Part shown: piece after piece, positions 1 through 8,313 of the stretch
How the letters are laid out: each line of letters begins with the position of its first letter
How positions within the stretch are numbered: the first letter of the stretch is position 1
NCBI GenBank assembly: GCA_945641355.1
Contig: CALZEQ010000032.1
Coordinates: 1 to 36,098 of the forward strand
DNA length: 36,098 nt
Source of the DNA: an uncultured Mediterranea sp.
GTDB lineage: Bacteria; Bacteroidota; Bacteroidia; Bacteroidales; Bacteroidaceae
Direction: 5' to 3'
Program-made: the position numbers and the translations under genes
Notes under the pieces: model-generated
Told to the model about the DNA's origin: nothing
Databases searched by the model: none
The model's input: only the letters and a program-made list of their open reading frames with translations

Positions 1-18
1 ACAGGAAAGACATGGATG

Positions 19-87
19 CAGTACTTTTACTAAGATGACTACAGTACTCTTACTATGATTACACTGGTATTCATACTAAGATTAATT
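19..87. repeat. Three imperfect 23-bp direct repeats
   Basis: Three consecutive units of 23 bp start at 19, 42 and 65. Each contains a core like gtactYttactaWgat; the third is the most diverged. A 23-bp period is not a multiple of three, so this is unlikely to be a repeated peptide. It lies well upstream of the susC-type promoter and could be a set of regulator sites or simply decayed sequence. No gene is seen in 1-427; what remains there is AT-rich spacer. Confidence 0.45.
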
Positions 88-113
88 CCGCCAATGGGTT
101 TTCTTAAAATTGC
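83..113 (+). repeat. Junction element, upstream copy
   Basis: The stretch starting taattccgccaatgggtttt recurs at 644-675 with one difference in those 20 bases and looser similarity for about ten more. The second copy sits exactly at the break of the truncated susC cassette. This copy therefore probably marks the same kind of break, left by an older cassette whose coding part is gone or lies left of the window. Confidence 0.6.
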
Positions 114-344
114 TTTGTTTTCTCTCAAGGTAATGATTGCCTGTTTTTGTCATCGTGATAATAATTGAACTTTCATGCTTTCTTTTTGTTTACTTTAGGC
201 AGTAAACTGGTGTTATTAAGTAATCGGATAATCGCCTGAATAATATAAATATGTTGGTTAAAATAGAAATAAGTGTATAAATGACGCATAATAATACGTA
301 CAAGTGTCAATTTGCATGTTAATTTCGCTTTTTAACAGAAATGA

Positions 345-376
345 TTTGGATATTTAAAATATGTTTCATAATTTCG
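345..376 (+). promoter_or_regulatory. Bacteroides-type promoter of the susC cassette region
   Basis: TTTG at 345-348 and TAATTTCG at 369-376 are 20 bp apart. This fits the Bacteroides primary-sigma pattern TTTG-N20-TAnnTTTG with one mismatch in the -7 box. It lies about 50 bp upstream of the ATG at 428, so the truncated cassette is probably transcribed. Read-through could also feed the full susC at 727, whose own upstream has a -7-like TAGATTTG (666-673) but no clear -33 box. Confidence 0.6.
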
Positions 377-427
377 CACCGTTAAGAAAATAAAATCATT
401 TTTTGTAGGTTAAATTTTGAGAAGCTT

Positions 428-646
428 ATGAAAAGAAAAGTAATGTTGTTGTTGACTTGTCTCTTAGTAGGGATAGGTCTCGTAACAGCTCAAACGTCAA
501 CCGTTACGGGTATTGTAATCTCGTCGGACGACGGTGAGCCTGTTGTAGGAGCATCAGTATTGGTTGAAGGTACCACGTTGGGTGGAACAACCGGTATTGA
601 TGGAAAGTTTACAATTAATAATGTACCAAGTTCCGCCAAGACTTAA
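428..646 (+). pseudogene. Truncated susC 5' cassette (72 codons)
   Basis: The ORF encodes a signal peptide (MKRKVMLLLTCLLVGIG...) and the first part of a CarboxypepD_reg-like domain, then stops. It is nearly identical at DNA level to the first 60 bases of the full susC at 727 and clearly similar up to ttccgccaagac (631-642). After that it departs abruptly into the junction element, which itself supplies the TAA stop. It has an intact start, its own promoter, and a leader like that of the full gene (taggttaa-atttt before each ATG). It could make a 72-residue secreted peptide, but is better read as a spare or leftover 5' end from recombination. It cannot form a barrel. Confidence 0.8.
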
Positions 647-675
647 TTCCGCCAACGGGTTTTTATAGATTTGCA
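644..675 (+). repeat. Junction element, downstream copy
   Basis: Second copy of the element at 83-113, starting taattccgccaacgggtttt. It begins at the last matching base of the truncated cassette and provides its stop codon. The octamer ttccgcca occurs at 631, at 647 and again inside the full susC (930-937), where the cassette homology ends. Its 3' part contains the -7-like TAGATTTG for the full susC. Confidence 0.65.
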
Positions 676-726
676 TCACAAAATATTAAAAACAAGTTTT
701 ATTAGGTTAATTTTAAGAGAGAACTT

Positions 727-3700
727 ATGAAAAGAAAAGTAATGTTGTTGTTGACTTGTCTCTTAGTAGGGATAGGTCTGGTAACAGCTCAGACATCCAC
801 CGTCAGAGGTATCGTTACCTCCACGGAAGATGGAGAGCCTGTTGTAGGAGCATCAGTATTGGTGGAAGGCACCTCGTTGGGTAGCACGACTGATATTGAT
901 GGTAAATTTTCGATTACCAACGTACCCAATTCCGCCAAGACACTGCGCGTGACGTATGTAGGTATGCAGTCGCAGAGCCTGCCTATCCTGCGCGGCAAGG
1001 TGATGCACGTGGCACTGAGAGCCGATGCAGAGTTGCTGGACGAAGTGATGGTGGTTGCGTTCGGTACACAGAAGAAGAGTTCGTTCACCGGTGCGGCATC
1101 GGTGGTGAACAGCGAACAACTTTCGAAGCACGTCACTACCAACGTGGCCAACGCACTGGTAGGTAGCACGCCGGGTCTGCAGATTCGCGGCGGTTCGGGT
1201 GCCCCGGGTGCCGGACAAGGTAGCATCAAGATTCGCGGTATCGCCTCTCTGTATGCCGATACAGACCCGCTGATTATCGTGGACGGTGCTCCCTACAGCG
1301 CATCGTTGAGCAACATTCCGCAGAACGACATCGAGAGCGTCACCGTATTGAAGGACGCAGCCAGTGCCGCTCTGTACGGTGCCCGTGGTGCGGGTGGTGT
1401 CATCCTGGTAACGACCAAGAACGGCAAGAACAAGACGGCTCAGATTACCGTAGATGCCAAGTGGGGTGCCAACAGCCGCTCTGTGCAGGACTACGAAACC
1501 ATTACCGACCCCGGCCAGTACTACGAAACAATGTACTCGCAGTACTACAACTACTACTTCTACGGTCAGGGACAGAGTCTGGAAAATGCCAATATGAATG
1601 CCAACAAGCTGATGATGAGCCATCTGGCTTACAACATCTACACACTACCCGAAGGCGAACAACTGATTGGCACCAACGGCAAGCTGAACCCGAACGCCAA
1701 ACTGGGTCGCAGCTACGAGGCCAACGGCGAAACGTACTACCTGACTGCCGACAACTGGCGTGACCAGGCCTACAGCACTGCCCTCCGCCAGGAGTACAAC
1801 GTCACCATCAACGGTGCCATGGACAAGGGTTCGTACTATGCCAGCATGGGTTATCTGGACGAAGACGGTATCATCGAGTACTCGGGCTACAAACGCTTCA
1901 CCGCCCGCTTCAAGGCCGACTACCAGGCTCGCAAATGGATGAAGGTGACCACCAACATCGGTTATACCAATTCGAAGACGGAGTCGAACCCCGGCTTCGG
2001 TACCAGCTGGAACTCCACCAACCTGATGTACTACACCTCGCACATTGCCCCCATCTATCCTATCTATGTGCGCGTGCTCGATGCCAACGGCAATCCCACC
2101 ATCCGTACCGATGCCAACGGCAATCCGCAGTATGACTACGGTGTGGCTTCGTACAACTATCCGGGCCTGTCCCGTCCGTTCCTTGCTACCGGTAACCCCT
2201 TCGGTTCCAACCGCTACAACGACGTATGGAGCAAGGGCAGCCAGCTGAACGGTACCTTCACCATGGACATCAACTTCACGGACTTCCTGAAGTTCAACGC
2301 CACCAGCACCTTGATTTGGGGACACACCAACTACTCTGACTACGAGAGCCAGCTGTATGGTCCGAAGGTGAGCGTAAACGGCCAGATTGACAAGAGCCAG
2401 ACCGACGTGCTCCGTCAGAACCACGTACAGTCGTTAAGCTACTTCGACTCGTTCGGCAAGCACAACGTGAACCTGATGGTAGGTCACGAGTGGTACGACA
2501 CGAAGACCACTTACCTCTATGCCTATGCACAGGGTGTCTTCTCTCCCTCTATTCCTGAAATCAACGGCGCAGCCAACAAGGCCGACTCCAACTCGTACAC
2601 CAGCGAGTACAACGTAGAAGGCTTCTTCGGCAGCCTGCAATACAACTTCGACGACCGCTACTTCGCATCGGCTTCTTACCGTCGCGATGCCTCCTCACGC
2701 TTCCACAAGGACAACCGCTGGGGTAACTTCTGGTCGGTGGGCGGTGCCTGGCTGATGAACAAGGAGGAGTGGTTCAAGGCTGACTGGGTTGACCAACTGA
2801 AGGTAAAAGCCTCTATCGGACAGCAAGGTAATGACAACATCGGTAGCTGGGCCTACACCGACCTGTACACCCTGTCGCCTGCATCCGACACGCAGATGTC
2901 TGCCAGCTTCTACCGCATCGGTAACCCCGACATCACGTGGGAAACAACGACCAACCTGAACATCGGTGTAGAATTCAGCCTCTTCAAGAGCCGCTTGAAC
3001 GGTAGCATCGACTGGTACAGCAAGAAGACCACCGACCTGCTCTTCTGGCTCTCCGTTCCCGAGTCAGCCGGTTCGCGCGGCTACTACGGCAACGTGGGCG
3101 ACATCCGCAACACCGGTATCGAACTGAGCCTGCAAGGTACCGTCATCAAGACACGCGACCTGCAGTGGGACTTGATGTTCAACATCTCACACAACAAGGA
3201 CAAAATCCTGAAGCTGCCCGAATCGAAGACGGCCGAACTGGGCGGATTTACCGAGAACAGCCGCTGGTACAAAGAGGGCGGTGCACTCTACAACAACTTC
3301 CTGCGCGAATATGCCGGCCCCAACGAGCAAGGTGAGGCTACCTACTGGGTAGATGCCGAACTGAAAGGTGCGACGAACCGTCCCGGCAAGAACCACTCGT
3401 ACACCACAACCAACCCGAACGAGGCTACCAAGTACGAGAAGGGCAGCTCCCTGCCGAAGGCTTACGGTGGTTTCGGTACCACACTGAATGCCTACGGTTT
3501 CGACCTCTCCATCACCTTCGACTACCAGTTAGGCGGTGAAATCTACGACAACAACTACGCTACGTTGATGGGCAACAACGCCTCTTCAGCCAATGCGGGC
3601 AGTGCCGTACACGTAGACGTACTGAAGTCGTGGAGTCCGAACAACACGTCGAGCGACATTCCCCGCTTCCAGTATGGCGACCAATACACCACAGCCGCTT

Positions 3701-3948
3701 CCGACCGCTGGCTCACCAGCGCCAGCTACCTGAACTTCCAGTCGGTAACGCTGGGCTACACCGTGCCGAAGGAACTGACCAAGAAGATGGGTCTGAGCAA
3801 CCTGCGTCTCTACGCTACGGGTGAGAACCTGGGATTCTGGTCGGCCCGCAAGGGGCTTGATCCCCGCTACTCATTCTCCGACAACGCCTCTGTGAACGTC
3901 TATTCACCGGTACGCACCATCATGGGCGGTATCCAGGTTTCATTCTAA
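727..3948 (+). CDS. SusC/RagA-family TonB-dependent outer-membrane transporter
   Basis: This is the outer-membrane barrel that imports glycans or peptides handed over by its SusD partner, powered by TonB-ExbBD. The 1073 residues match the usual SusC length. A signal peptide (cleavage likely near residue 21, VTA-Q) is followed by a CarboxypepD_reg-like domain (about 24-105), a TonB-box region (LDEVMVVAFGTQKKSS, about 103-118), a plug domain (GLQIRGGSG, PLIIVDGAP, LKDAASAALYGARGAGG) and a barrel ending in the aromatic GGIQVSF. susD follows 26 bp later. Base composition changes near codon 72: bases 721-780 are 35% GC and 961-1020 are 62% GC by hand count. That is where the truncated upstream copy ends, suggesting the 5' end was exchanged. 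The substrate cannot be read from sequence. Confidence 0.95.
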   Translation: MKRKVMLLLTCLLVGIGLVTAQTSTVRGIVTSTEDGEPVVGASVLVEGTSLGSTTDIDGKFSITNVPNSAKTLRVTYVGMQSQSLPILRGKVMHVALRADAELLDEVMVVAFGTQKKSSFTGAASVVNSEQLSKHVTTNVANALVGSTPGLQIRGGSGAPGAGQGSIKIRGIASLYADTDPLIIVDGAPYSASLSNIPQNDIESVTVLKDAASAALYGARGAGGVILVTTKNGKNKTAQITVDAKWGANSRSVQDYETITDPGQYYETMYSQYYNYYFYGQGQSLENANMNANKLMMSHLAYNIYTLPEGEQLIGTNGKLNPNAKLGRSYEANGETYYLTADNWRDQAYSTALRQEYNVTINGAMDKGSYYASMGYLDEDGIIEYSGYKRFTARFKADYQARKWMKVTTNIGYTNSKTESNPGFGTSWNSTNLMYYTSHIAPIYPIYVRVLDANGNPTIRTDANGNPQYDYGVASYNYPGLSRPFLATGNPFGSNRYNDVWSKGSQLNGTFTMDINFTDFLKFNATSTLIWGHTNYSDYESQLYGPKVSVNGQIDKSQTDVLRQNHVQSLSYFDSFGKHNVNLMVGHEWYDTKTTYLYAYAQGVFSPSIPEINGAANKADSNSYTSEYNVEGFFGSLQYNFDDRYFASASYRRDASSRFHKDNRWGNFWSVGGAWLMNKEEWFKADWVDQLKVKASIGQQGNDNIGSWAYTDLYTLSPASDTQMSASFYRIGNPDITWETTTNLNIGVEFSLFKSRLNGSIDWYSKKTTDLLFWLSVPESAGSRGYYGNVGDIRNTGIELSLQGTVIKTRDLQWDLMFNISHNKDKILKLPESKTAELGGFTENSRWYKEGGALYNNFLREYAGPNEQGEATYWVDAELKGATNRPGKNHSYTTTNPNEATKYEKGSSLPKAYGGFGTTLNAYGFDLSITFDYQLGGEIYDNNYATLMGNNASSANAGSAVHVDVLKSWSPNNTSSDIPRFQYGDQYTTAASDRWLTSASYLNFQSVTLGYTVPKELTKKMGLSNLRLYATGENLGFWSARKGLDPRYSFSDNASVNVYSPVRTIMGGIQVSF

Positions 3949-3974
3949 ACTTAAACAAGTGAAAGGATAAGAAA

Positions 3975-5675
3975 ATGAAAAATATAGTGAAAATATTCTC
4001 CGTCGCAACCGTAGGCTTGGCACTGACCACCCTGACGGGTTGCATCAAAGAGATTGACCCGCAAAGTTCTACGGTGACTGCCGGTCAGGCAGCCGAGGCT
4101 CCGGGTTCGTTCAACAACTTTGTGGCTACCATCACCAGCTCGCTGAATGGTGCCTTCACCTACAGTGGCAGCAACCAGTATCCGTACGACTATGGTTATC
4201 CCTCGTTCTTCCTGCAGCGCGACGTGATGGGACACGACATCGTGTGCGAATCGGGCGGTAGCGAGTGGTACACCACCTGGTATGCATGCGATAGCGGTCT
4301 GGGACCTCAGTATGCCGTCTGTCAGGTACCCTGGACCTACTACTACGGTTGGATTAAGAGCTGCAACACCGTCATCTCTCTGGCCGGCGAAGAGCCCGCT
4401 GAAGACAAAGTGAGCGGTGCCGGTATCGCCTACGCCATGCGAGCCATGTTCTACATGGACCTGGCACGTATGTATGCACAGAAGAGCTACGCCATGGACA
4501 AGAGCAGCGAAACCGTCCCCTTGGTAACCGAACAGACCTCGTTGGGCGACTTGGCCACAAACGCACGTGCCACCAACGAGACGATGTGGGCCTTCATCCT
4601 CTCCGACCTGGACAAGGCAGAAGGCTATTTGGCCGACTACAAGCGCAGCGACGTATATACCCCCGACCTGAGCGTGGTATACGGCCTGAAGGCTCGCGCC
4701 TACCTGACCATGGAGGACTGGGCCAACGCCGAGAAGTATGCCAAGATGGCCCAGAGCGGCTACAGCGTACTGAGCGACAGCGAATGGAACGACCGCAAGA
4801 CGGGCTTCAACACACCCAATCACTCGTGGATGTTCGGTCTGACCTTCCGCAGCTCCGATGCCAACATCCTGCAGAACGATGCCGACTCCAGCTGGGGCTC
4901 GCAGATGATTGTAGAGGTAGCAGCCTCGGGTTGCGGCTACGCAGCCAACTACGTAGGACCGAAGCGCATCGACAAACACCTGTTTGAAACCATCCCCGCT
5001 ACCGACTTCCGCCGCAAATGCTTCGTAGACTTTGCCTTGGATGACCTGCCAAGTGAGGAAGAGATGATTCTGGCTCTGTCTGACTACACCGACGATCCCG
5101 AAGGCGTGTTGGCTACCGGTCTGGAAGTAGCCAGCTCTGGCAAACTGGGAGGTATCGAGTTGAAGTTCCGTCCGAAGGATGGCGAACATGCCAACCAATA
5201 CCTTGCCTTCACCGTAGCAGTGCCCCTGATGCGTGTGGAAGAGATGATGCTGATAGAGGCTGAAGCTGCCGGTATGCAGAGCGAGGCACGCGGCATCCAG
5301 CTGTTGACCGCATTCGCACAGACACGCGACCCGCAGTACGAATACGGCAGCCACTTCGAAGGCTACGGCAGCAGCTACGCCAGCAACTTCCAGAACGAAG
5401 TGTGGTGGCAACGCCGCGTCGAGCTGTGGGGCGAGGGATTCGCTACCTTTGACATCAAGCGTCTGGACAAGGGCATCATCCGCAGCTACGAAGGCACCAA
5501 CCACGTAGAGGGTTATTGCTGGAACTTCGGTGACTACGGCACGAATGGCGGCAGCATCCACCCCAACTGGATGGACCTCTGCATCGTGCAGACGGAGGGC
5601 AACTACAACACGGCTTGTACCAACAACCCCACCCCGTTGAAACCTTCGGCCGACTCCACTCCGCATGTTTGGTAA
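3975..5675 (+). CDS. SusD/RagB-family outer-membrane lipoprotein
   Basis: This is the surface lid of the SusC transporter; it binds the nutrient and hinges over the barrel. The 566 residues are typical. The N terminus is a lipoprotein signal with lipobox LTGC (C23). An N-terminal SusD-like half (PGSFNNFVATITSSLNGAF, the YYGWIKSCNTVISLA helix, AMRAMFYMDLARMYA) precedes TPR-like helices and a C-terminal RagB/SusD part (NEVWWQRRVELWGEGFATFD, DIKRLDKG). The RRVELWGEG segment is a family hallmark. It follows susC by 26 bp and is surely co-transcribed. The region has no glycoside hydrolase, so the ligand is open; a peptide or glycoprotein is as possible as a glycan. A long antisense ORF covers the gene but is a codon-bias shadow. 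Confidence 0.95.
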   Translation: MKNIVKIFSVATVGLALTTLTGCIKEIDPQSSTVTAGQAAEAPGSFNNFVATITSSLNGAFTYSGSNQYPYDYGYPSFFLQRDVMGHDIVCESGGSEWYTTWYACDSGLGPQYAVCQVPWTYYYGWIKSCNTVISLAGEEPAEDKVSGAGIAYAMRAMFYMDLARMYAQKSYAMDKSSETVPLVTEQTSLGDLATNARATNETMWAFILSDLDKAEGYLADYKRSDVYTPDLSVVYGLKARAYLTMEDWANAEKYAKMAQSGYSVLSDSEWNDRKTGFNTPNHSWMFGLTFRSSDANILQNDADSSWGSQMIVEVAASGCGYAANYVGPKRIDKHLFETIPATDFRRKCFVDFALDDLPSEEEMILALSDYTDDPEGVLATGLEVASSGKLGGIELKFRPKDGEHANQYLAFTVAVPLMRVEEMMLIEAEAAGMQSEARGIQLLTAFAQTRDPQYEYGSHFEGYGSSYASNFQNEVWWQRRVELWGEGFATFDIKRLDKGIIRSYEGTNHVEGYCWNFGDYGTNGGSIHPNWMDLCIVQTEGNYNTACTNNPTPLKPSADSTPHVW

Positions 5676-5714
5676 ACCAGTAGTTTATAACACATTATTA
5701 AATAAGGAAAGAGA

Positions 5715-6572
5715 ATGAAAAAGTATATATACAGTTTGTTCGCGCTGCTGATGGCAGCTGCAACAACCACCTCATGTACGGAAGAAGCAGGCACCGAGCC
5801 GGGCAACGACTCCAAGCCTTCGGTCGTCCTCTACAAGTATGAGGTTAGTCGTCCCTACAACGCCGACAACGACGTGGCACTTCGTTTTGCCGCCAACAGC
5901 AAAACCGAATCGGTGTACTATCTGATGGAAAAGAGCAGTGAGCAGGAGTCTCACGTCAGCTCCATGGGCGAAGAGGGGTATTGGGATTACGTAGTATCCA
6001 ACGGTACAAAGGTAGACGGCCTGTCGGGCGCATCGACTACTGACTTGACAGTAACCGACCTCTACGGTGCCTACACCATCACAGCCGTGGCTGTGGGTGG
6101 CAACCAGAAGGCCGGTGCCTCTATCACCTTCACCGGTCTGGACTGGAACGACGTAGTGAAGGGTATGTACTACTTCGGTGCATCGAAGAACCTGATTGCT
6201 GCCGCCGGTTTGACAGCCAACCCCACCACGTTGCAGGTATGTACGACCGACGCCAACCTGTACCGCTTCAAGGACGTGTTCGGTGCAGGCTACTCCATGA
6301 AGATTGTCCTCCTGCCCGACTACAAGGCTACCGATGCCGACGGCGAGTACACCTTCTTCCGCGTGCCGAGAGCAGAGACCCCCTACACCTATGGCAGCCA
6401 CGGTGCAGTAGGTGTACGTGACGTAGGTTACTGGCAAGGTAACGATGCCTTTGTGACAGACAATGGTTACGAGAGCGGTATGTACGCTGACTACAGCTGC
6501 TTTGTATACGTGCAGTACTTTGTATCTGCCGGCAACATCGGCTACGGTTACGATTTCTTCATTCCGGAATGA
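5715..6572 (+). CDS. Surface lipoprotein of unknown function in SusE-like position
   Basis: The 285-residue protein has a lipoprotein signal with C21 (TTTSC), so it is probably an outer-membrane lipoprotein. It starts 39 bp after susD in the same direction and is the last gene of the locus. Residues about 35-130 read like a fibronectin-III/Ig-type beta domain (VALRFAANSKTESVYYLMEK ... YTITAVAVGGN). The remainder (about 140-285) is rich in Tyr, Gly and Asp and resembles beta-sandwich modules seen in Bacteroides surface lipoproteins. By position it may bind the same ligand as the SusC/SusD pair, as SusE/SusF do for starch, but I see no catalytic motif and cannot assign a family with certainty. 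Confidence 0.8.
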   Translation: MKKYIYSLFALLMAAATTTSCTEEAGTEPGNDSKPSVVLYKYEVSRPYNADNDVALRFAANSKTESVYYLMEKSSEQESHVSSMGEEGYWDYVVSNGTKVDGLSGASTTDLTVTDLYGAYTITAVAVGGNQKAGASITFTGLDWNDVVKGMYYFGASKNLIAAAGLTANPTTLQVCTTDANLYRFKDVFGAGYSMKIVLLPDYKATDADGEYTFFRVPRAETPYTYGSHGAVGVRDVGYWQGNDAFVTDNGYESGMYADYSCFVYVQYFVSAGNIGYGYDFFIPE

Positions 6573-6597
6573 GAAAGGAATATCCGAGTATGCTGTG

Positions 6598-6621
6598 GGA
6601 GGGAAACACCCGTTTCTCTCC
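6598..6621 (+). terminator. Hairpin after the SusCD-locus lipoprotein
   Basis: A 10-bp stem (6598-6607 with 6612-6621, one G-U pair) closes a four-base loop. It lies 25 bp after the lipoprotein stop. There is no U-tract directly after it, so termination is plausible but not shown. Confidence 0.4.
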
Positions 6622-6662
6622 TACAACAACTACAATTCTCTCAAAAAGTTTAATTTACAAAA

Positions 6663-7328
6663 TTGTTTCCTCACTCTAACAAGCAAGAGGAAATAGGAGC
6701 AGGAGCCTTCGAGAGAAGGCTCCTGCTATTCATCTACCGGCGGGTGAGCGACGAATACCTGGATCCGCTGGCTTTTGAACCCTCTTCCCTACTGGGCGTA
6801 CCCAATCTGATGCAAGCCTACAAAAAAGGCAACGTGGCACTAATCAACGCTCTGGGAAATGGGGTGACCGATGACAAAGGTATCTACTACTTTGTACCCA
6901 AGATGATAAAATATTACCTGCACGAAGAACCCATCCTGCACAATGCACCCACCTACCTGCCCTATTACCCGGAAGACTACGACTACATACTGAGCCATCT
7001 GGAGAAGCTGGTCATCAAGGATGTGAGCGAGGCCGGCGGCTACGGCGTGATGTTCGGACGAGACCTTACACCCGAACGGCTGGCCGAACTGAAAGCACTC
7101 ATCGTGGCGCAACCCCGCCGCTGGATAGCCCAGGAAGTGATAGACTTCAAGGACATCGAAGAGGCATACGAATCATTGAAACATTGCTCGGAAGTGGAAG
7201 ACGGTATTTTTGATGCCATCATCCTGCAACGGTTGGACGAGCTGGTTCAAGAGGAGCTGTACACGGCCCGCGATGCCGACTACAAGAACCGGCTGCTGAA
7301 GTACCTGAACCACTTGGTATTGTTGTAA
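6663..7328 (+). pseudogene. In-frame chimera: circularly permuted ATP-grasp piece joined to alpha-E C terminus
   Basis: The 221-residue frame begins in junk and the hairpin. From about residue 24 it matches the circularly permuted ATP-grasp type 2 family (CP_ATPgrasp_2; formerly DUF404/407): [72 protein letters not shown]. At about residue 165 (near base 7155) it jumps to what reads as the end of an alpha-E (DUF403) protein ([19 protein letters not shown] ... [11 protein letters not shown]). A complete ATP-grasp protein is roughly 480 residues and alpha-E roughly 310, so the front of the first, its end, and most of the second are missing. The joint stays in frame. It precedes the transglutaminase by 31 bp, the usual order for this system. 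An ATP-grasp activity is very unlikely. The family assignment is from memory of conserved segments. Confidence 0.75.
6698..6727 (+). terminator. Perfect 13-bp hairpin at the SusCD / ATP-grasp-remnant border
   Basis: Bases 6698-6710 pair perfectly with 6715-6727 around the loop gaga. It looks like the terminator of the SusCD locus, with only a weak T-rich tail (attcatc). The hairpin lies inside the reading frame of the ATP-grasp remnant, whose recognisable homology starts only after it. It may therefore mark the joint where the SusCD segment meets the older operon. Confidence 0.5.
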
Positions 7329-7359
7329 TACACGCAACGCTGCAACCTCAATACGCTGC

Positions 7360-8313
7360 ATGAAACGATACACATACCACTACCAAAGCATCATCCGATT
7401 GAGTGCGCCGGTAGAACGTCACTACTTCAAGTTGCGCTGCCTGCCCTGCGAGAACACCTGCCAGCGGCTGGTGCGCGAAGAGCTGCAACTCCACCCGGTG
7501 GTAAGCCTGCATCACGACAAGGATACCTTTGGCAACCGGATACAGTACGGGCATACGCTGGAGGCGCACGATGCCTTCGTCTTCACCAGCTACGGCGAAG
7601 TGGAGCTGGCACCTTATCGGCTGCCGGAGGAGGAACCCCATCCGATGTACAGGGAAGAGAGCCGGTTGGCATACGCTTCACCGGAGATGAGAGCCTTTGC
7701 TGACAGGCTTGCCCTGAACCGCATTGCTTCGCCGCGCGAACGCATCATCCGGCTGAGTGAGGCCGTCTATCAACAGATGGCCTACCGGCCGGGGAGTACG
7801 GGCAACGGGACAACTGCCGTCGAGGCATTCGGACAGGCAGCCGGGGTGTGTCAGGACTTTGCACACATATTCATCGCCCTCTGCCGTCAGCAGGGATTCG
7901 CCGCACGCTATGCCAACGGATTCATGCCCGGCATCGGCTTTACCCATGCCTGGGCAGAGGTCTATCTGGATGGAGCCTGGATAGGAGCAGACCCCACCAA
8001 CAACCAACTGATAACTGAAGGATACATCAAAATAGCCCATGGCCGAGATGCTGCCGACTGCCCCGTCAACCGGGGTATCTTCATCGGGCAGGAGGTGAGC
8101 TTTGTTAACGCAGAGGCTTCAGGCATCTTCCTGACAGACATCAAAAACGGCATTGTGGTGGACGAGGGAGAGGAGATAGGCAACATCGTCAGTCCACTGA
8201 CAGGCCAGGTACTGCACCGCATCGTGGCACCGGTACACGGCTATCTCTTCACCATCCGCGCCTACCCTGTAGTATATGAAGGTTCATTGATTGCACGCAT
8301 TCACAAGTTATGA
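7360..8313 (+). CDS. Transglutaminase-like protein fused to an AstE-type C-terminal domain
   Basis: Residues 1-243 form a cytoplasmic transglutaminase-like cysteine protease/amidase of the kind encoded beside CP-ATP-grasp and alpha-E genes. The N-terminal beta domain is followed by the catalytic triad C164 (AAGVCQDF), H196 (GFTHAWAEVYL) and D211 (IGADPTNN), then HGRDAADCPVNRGIF, where the family normally nears its end. Residues 244-317 (EASGIFLTDIKNG, IVSPLTGQVLHRIVAP, YPVVYEGSLIARI) instead read like the last domain of a succinylglutamate desuccinylase/aspartoacylase-like protein. An in-frame deletion between two neighbouring genes explains this best. The triad is intact, so the enzyme may still work. 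Its stop overlaps the start of the next gene (ATGA), suggesting coupled translation. Confidence 0.85.
   Translation: MKRYTYHYQSIIRLSAPVERHYFKLRCLPCENTCQRLVREELQLHPVVSLHHDKDTFGNRIQYGHTLEAHDAFVFTSYGEVELAPYRLPEEEPHPMYREESRLAYASPEMRAFADRLALNRIASPRERIIRLSEAVYQQMAYRPGSTGNGTTAVEAFGQAAGVCQDFAHIFIALCRQQGFAARYANGFMPGIGFTHAWAEVYLDGAWIGADPTNNQLITEGYIKIAHGRDAADCPVNRGIFIGQEVSFVNAEASGIFLTDIKNGIVVDEGEEIGNIVSPLTGQVLHRIVAPVHGYLFTIRAYPVVYEGSLIARIHKL

Noticed and set aside
3951..5666. 571-codon open frame on the minus strand opposite susD
   Set aside because: It is antisense to an unmistakable SusD gene. It is Val/Ala/Gly-rich low-complexity without domains, as expected from codon bias of the coding strand.
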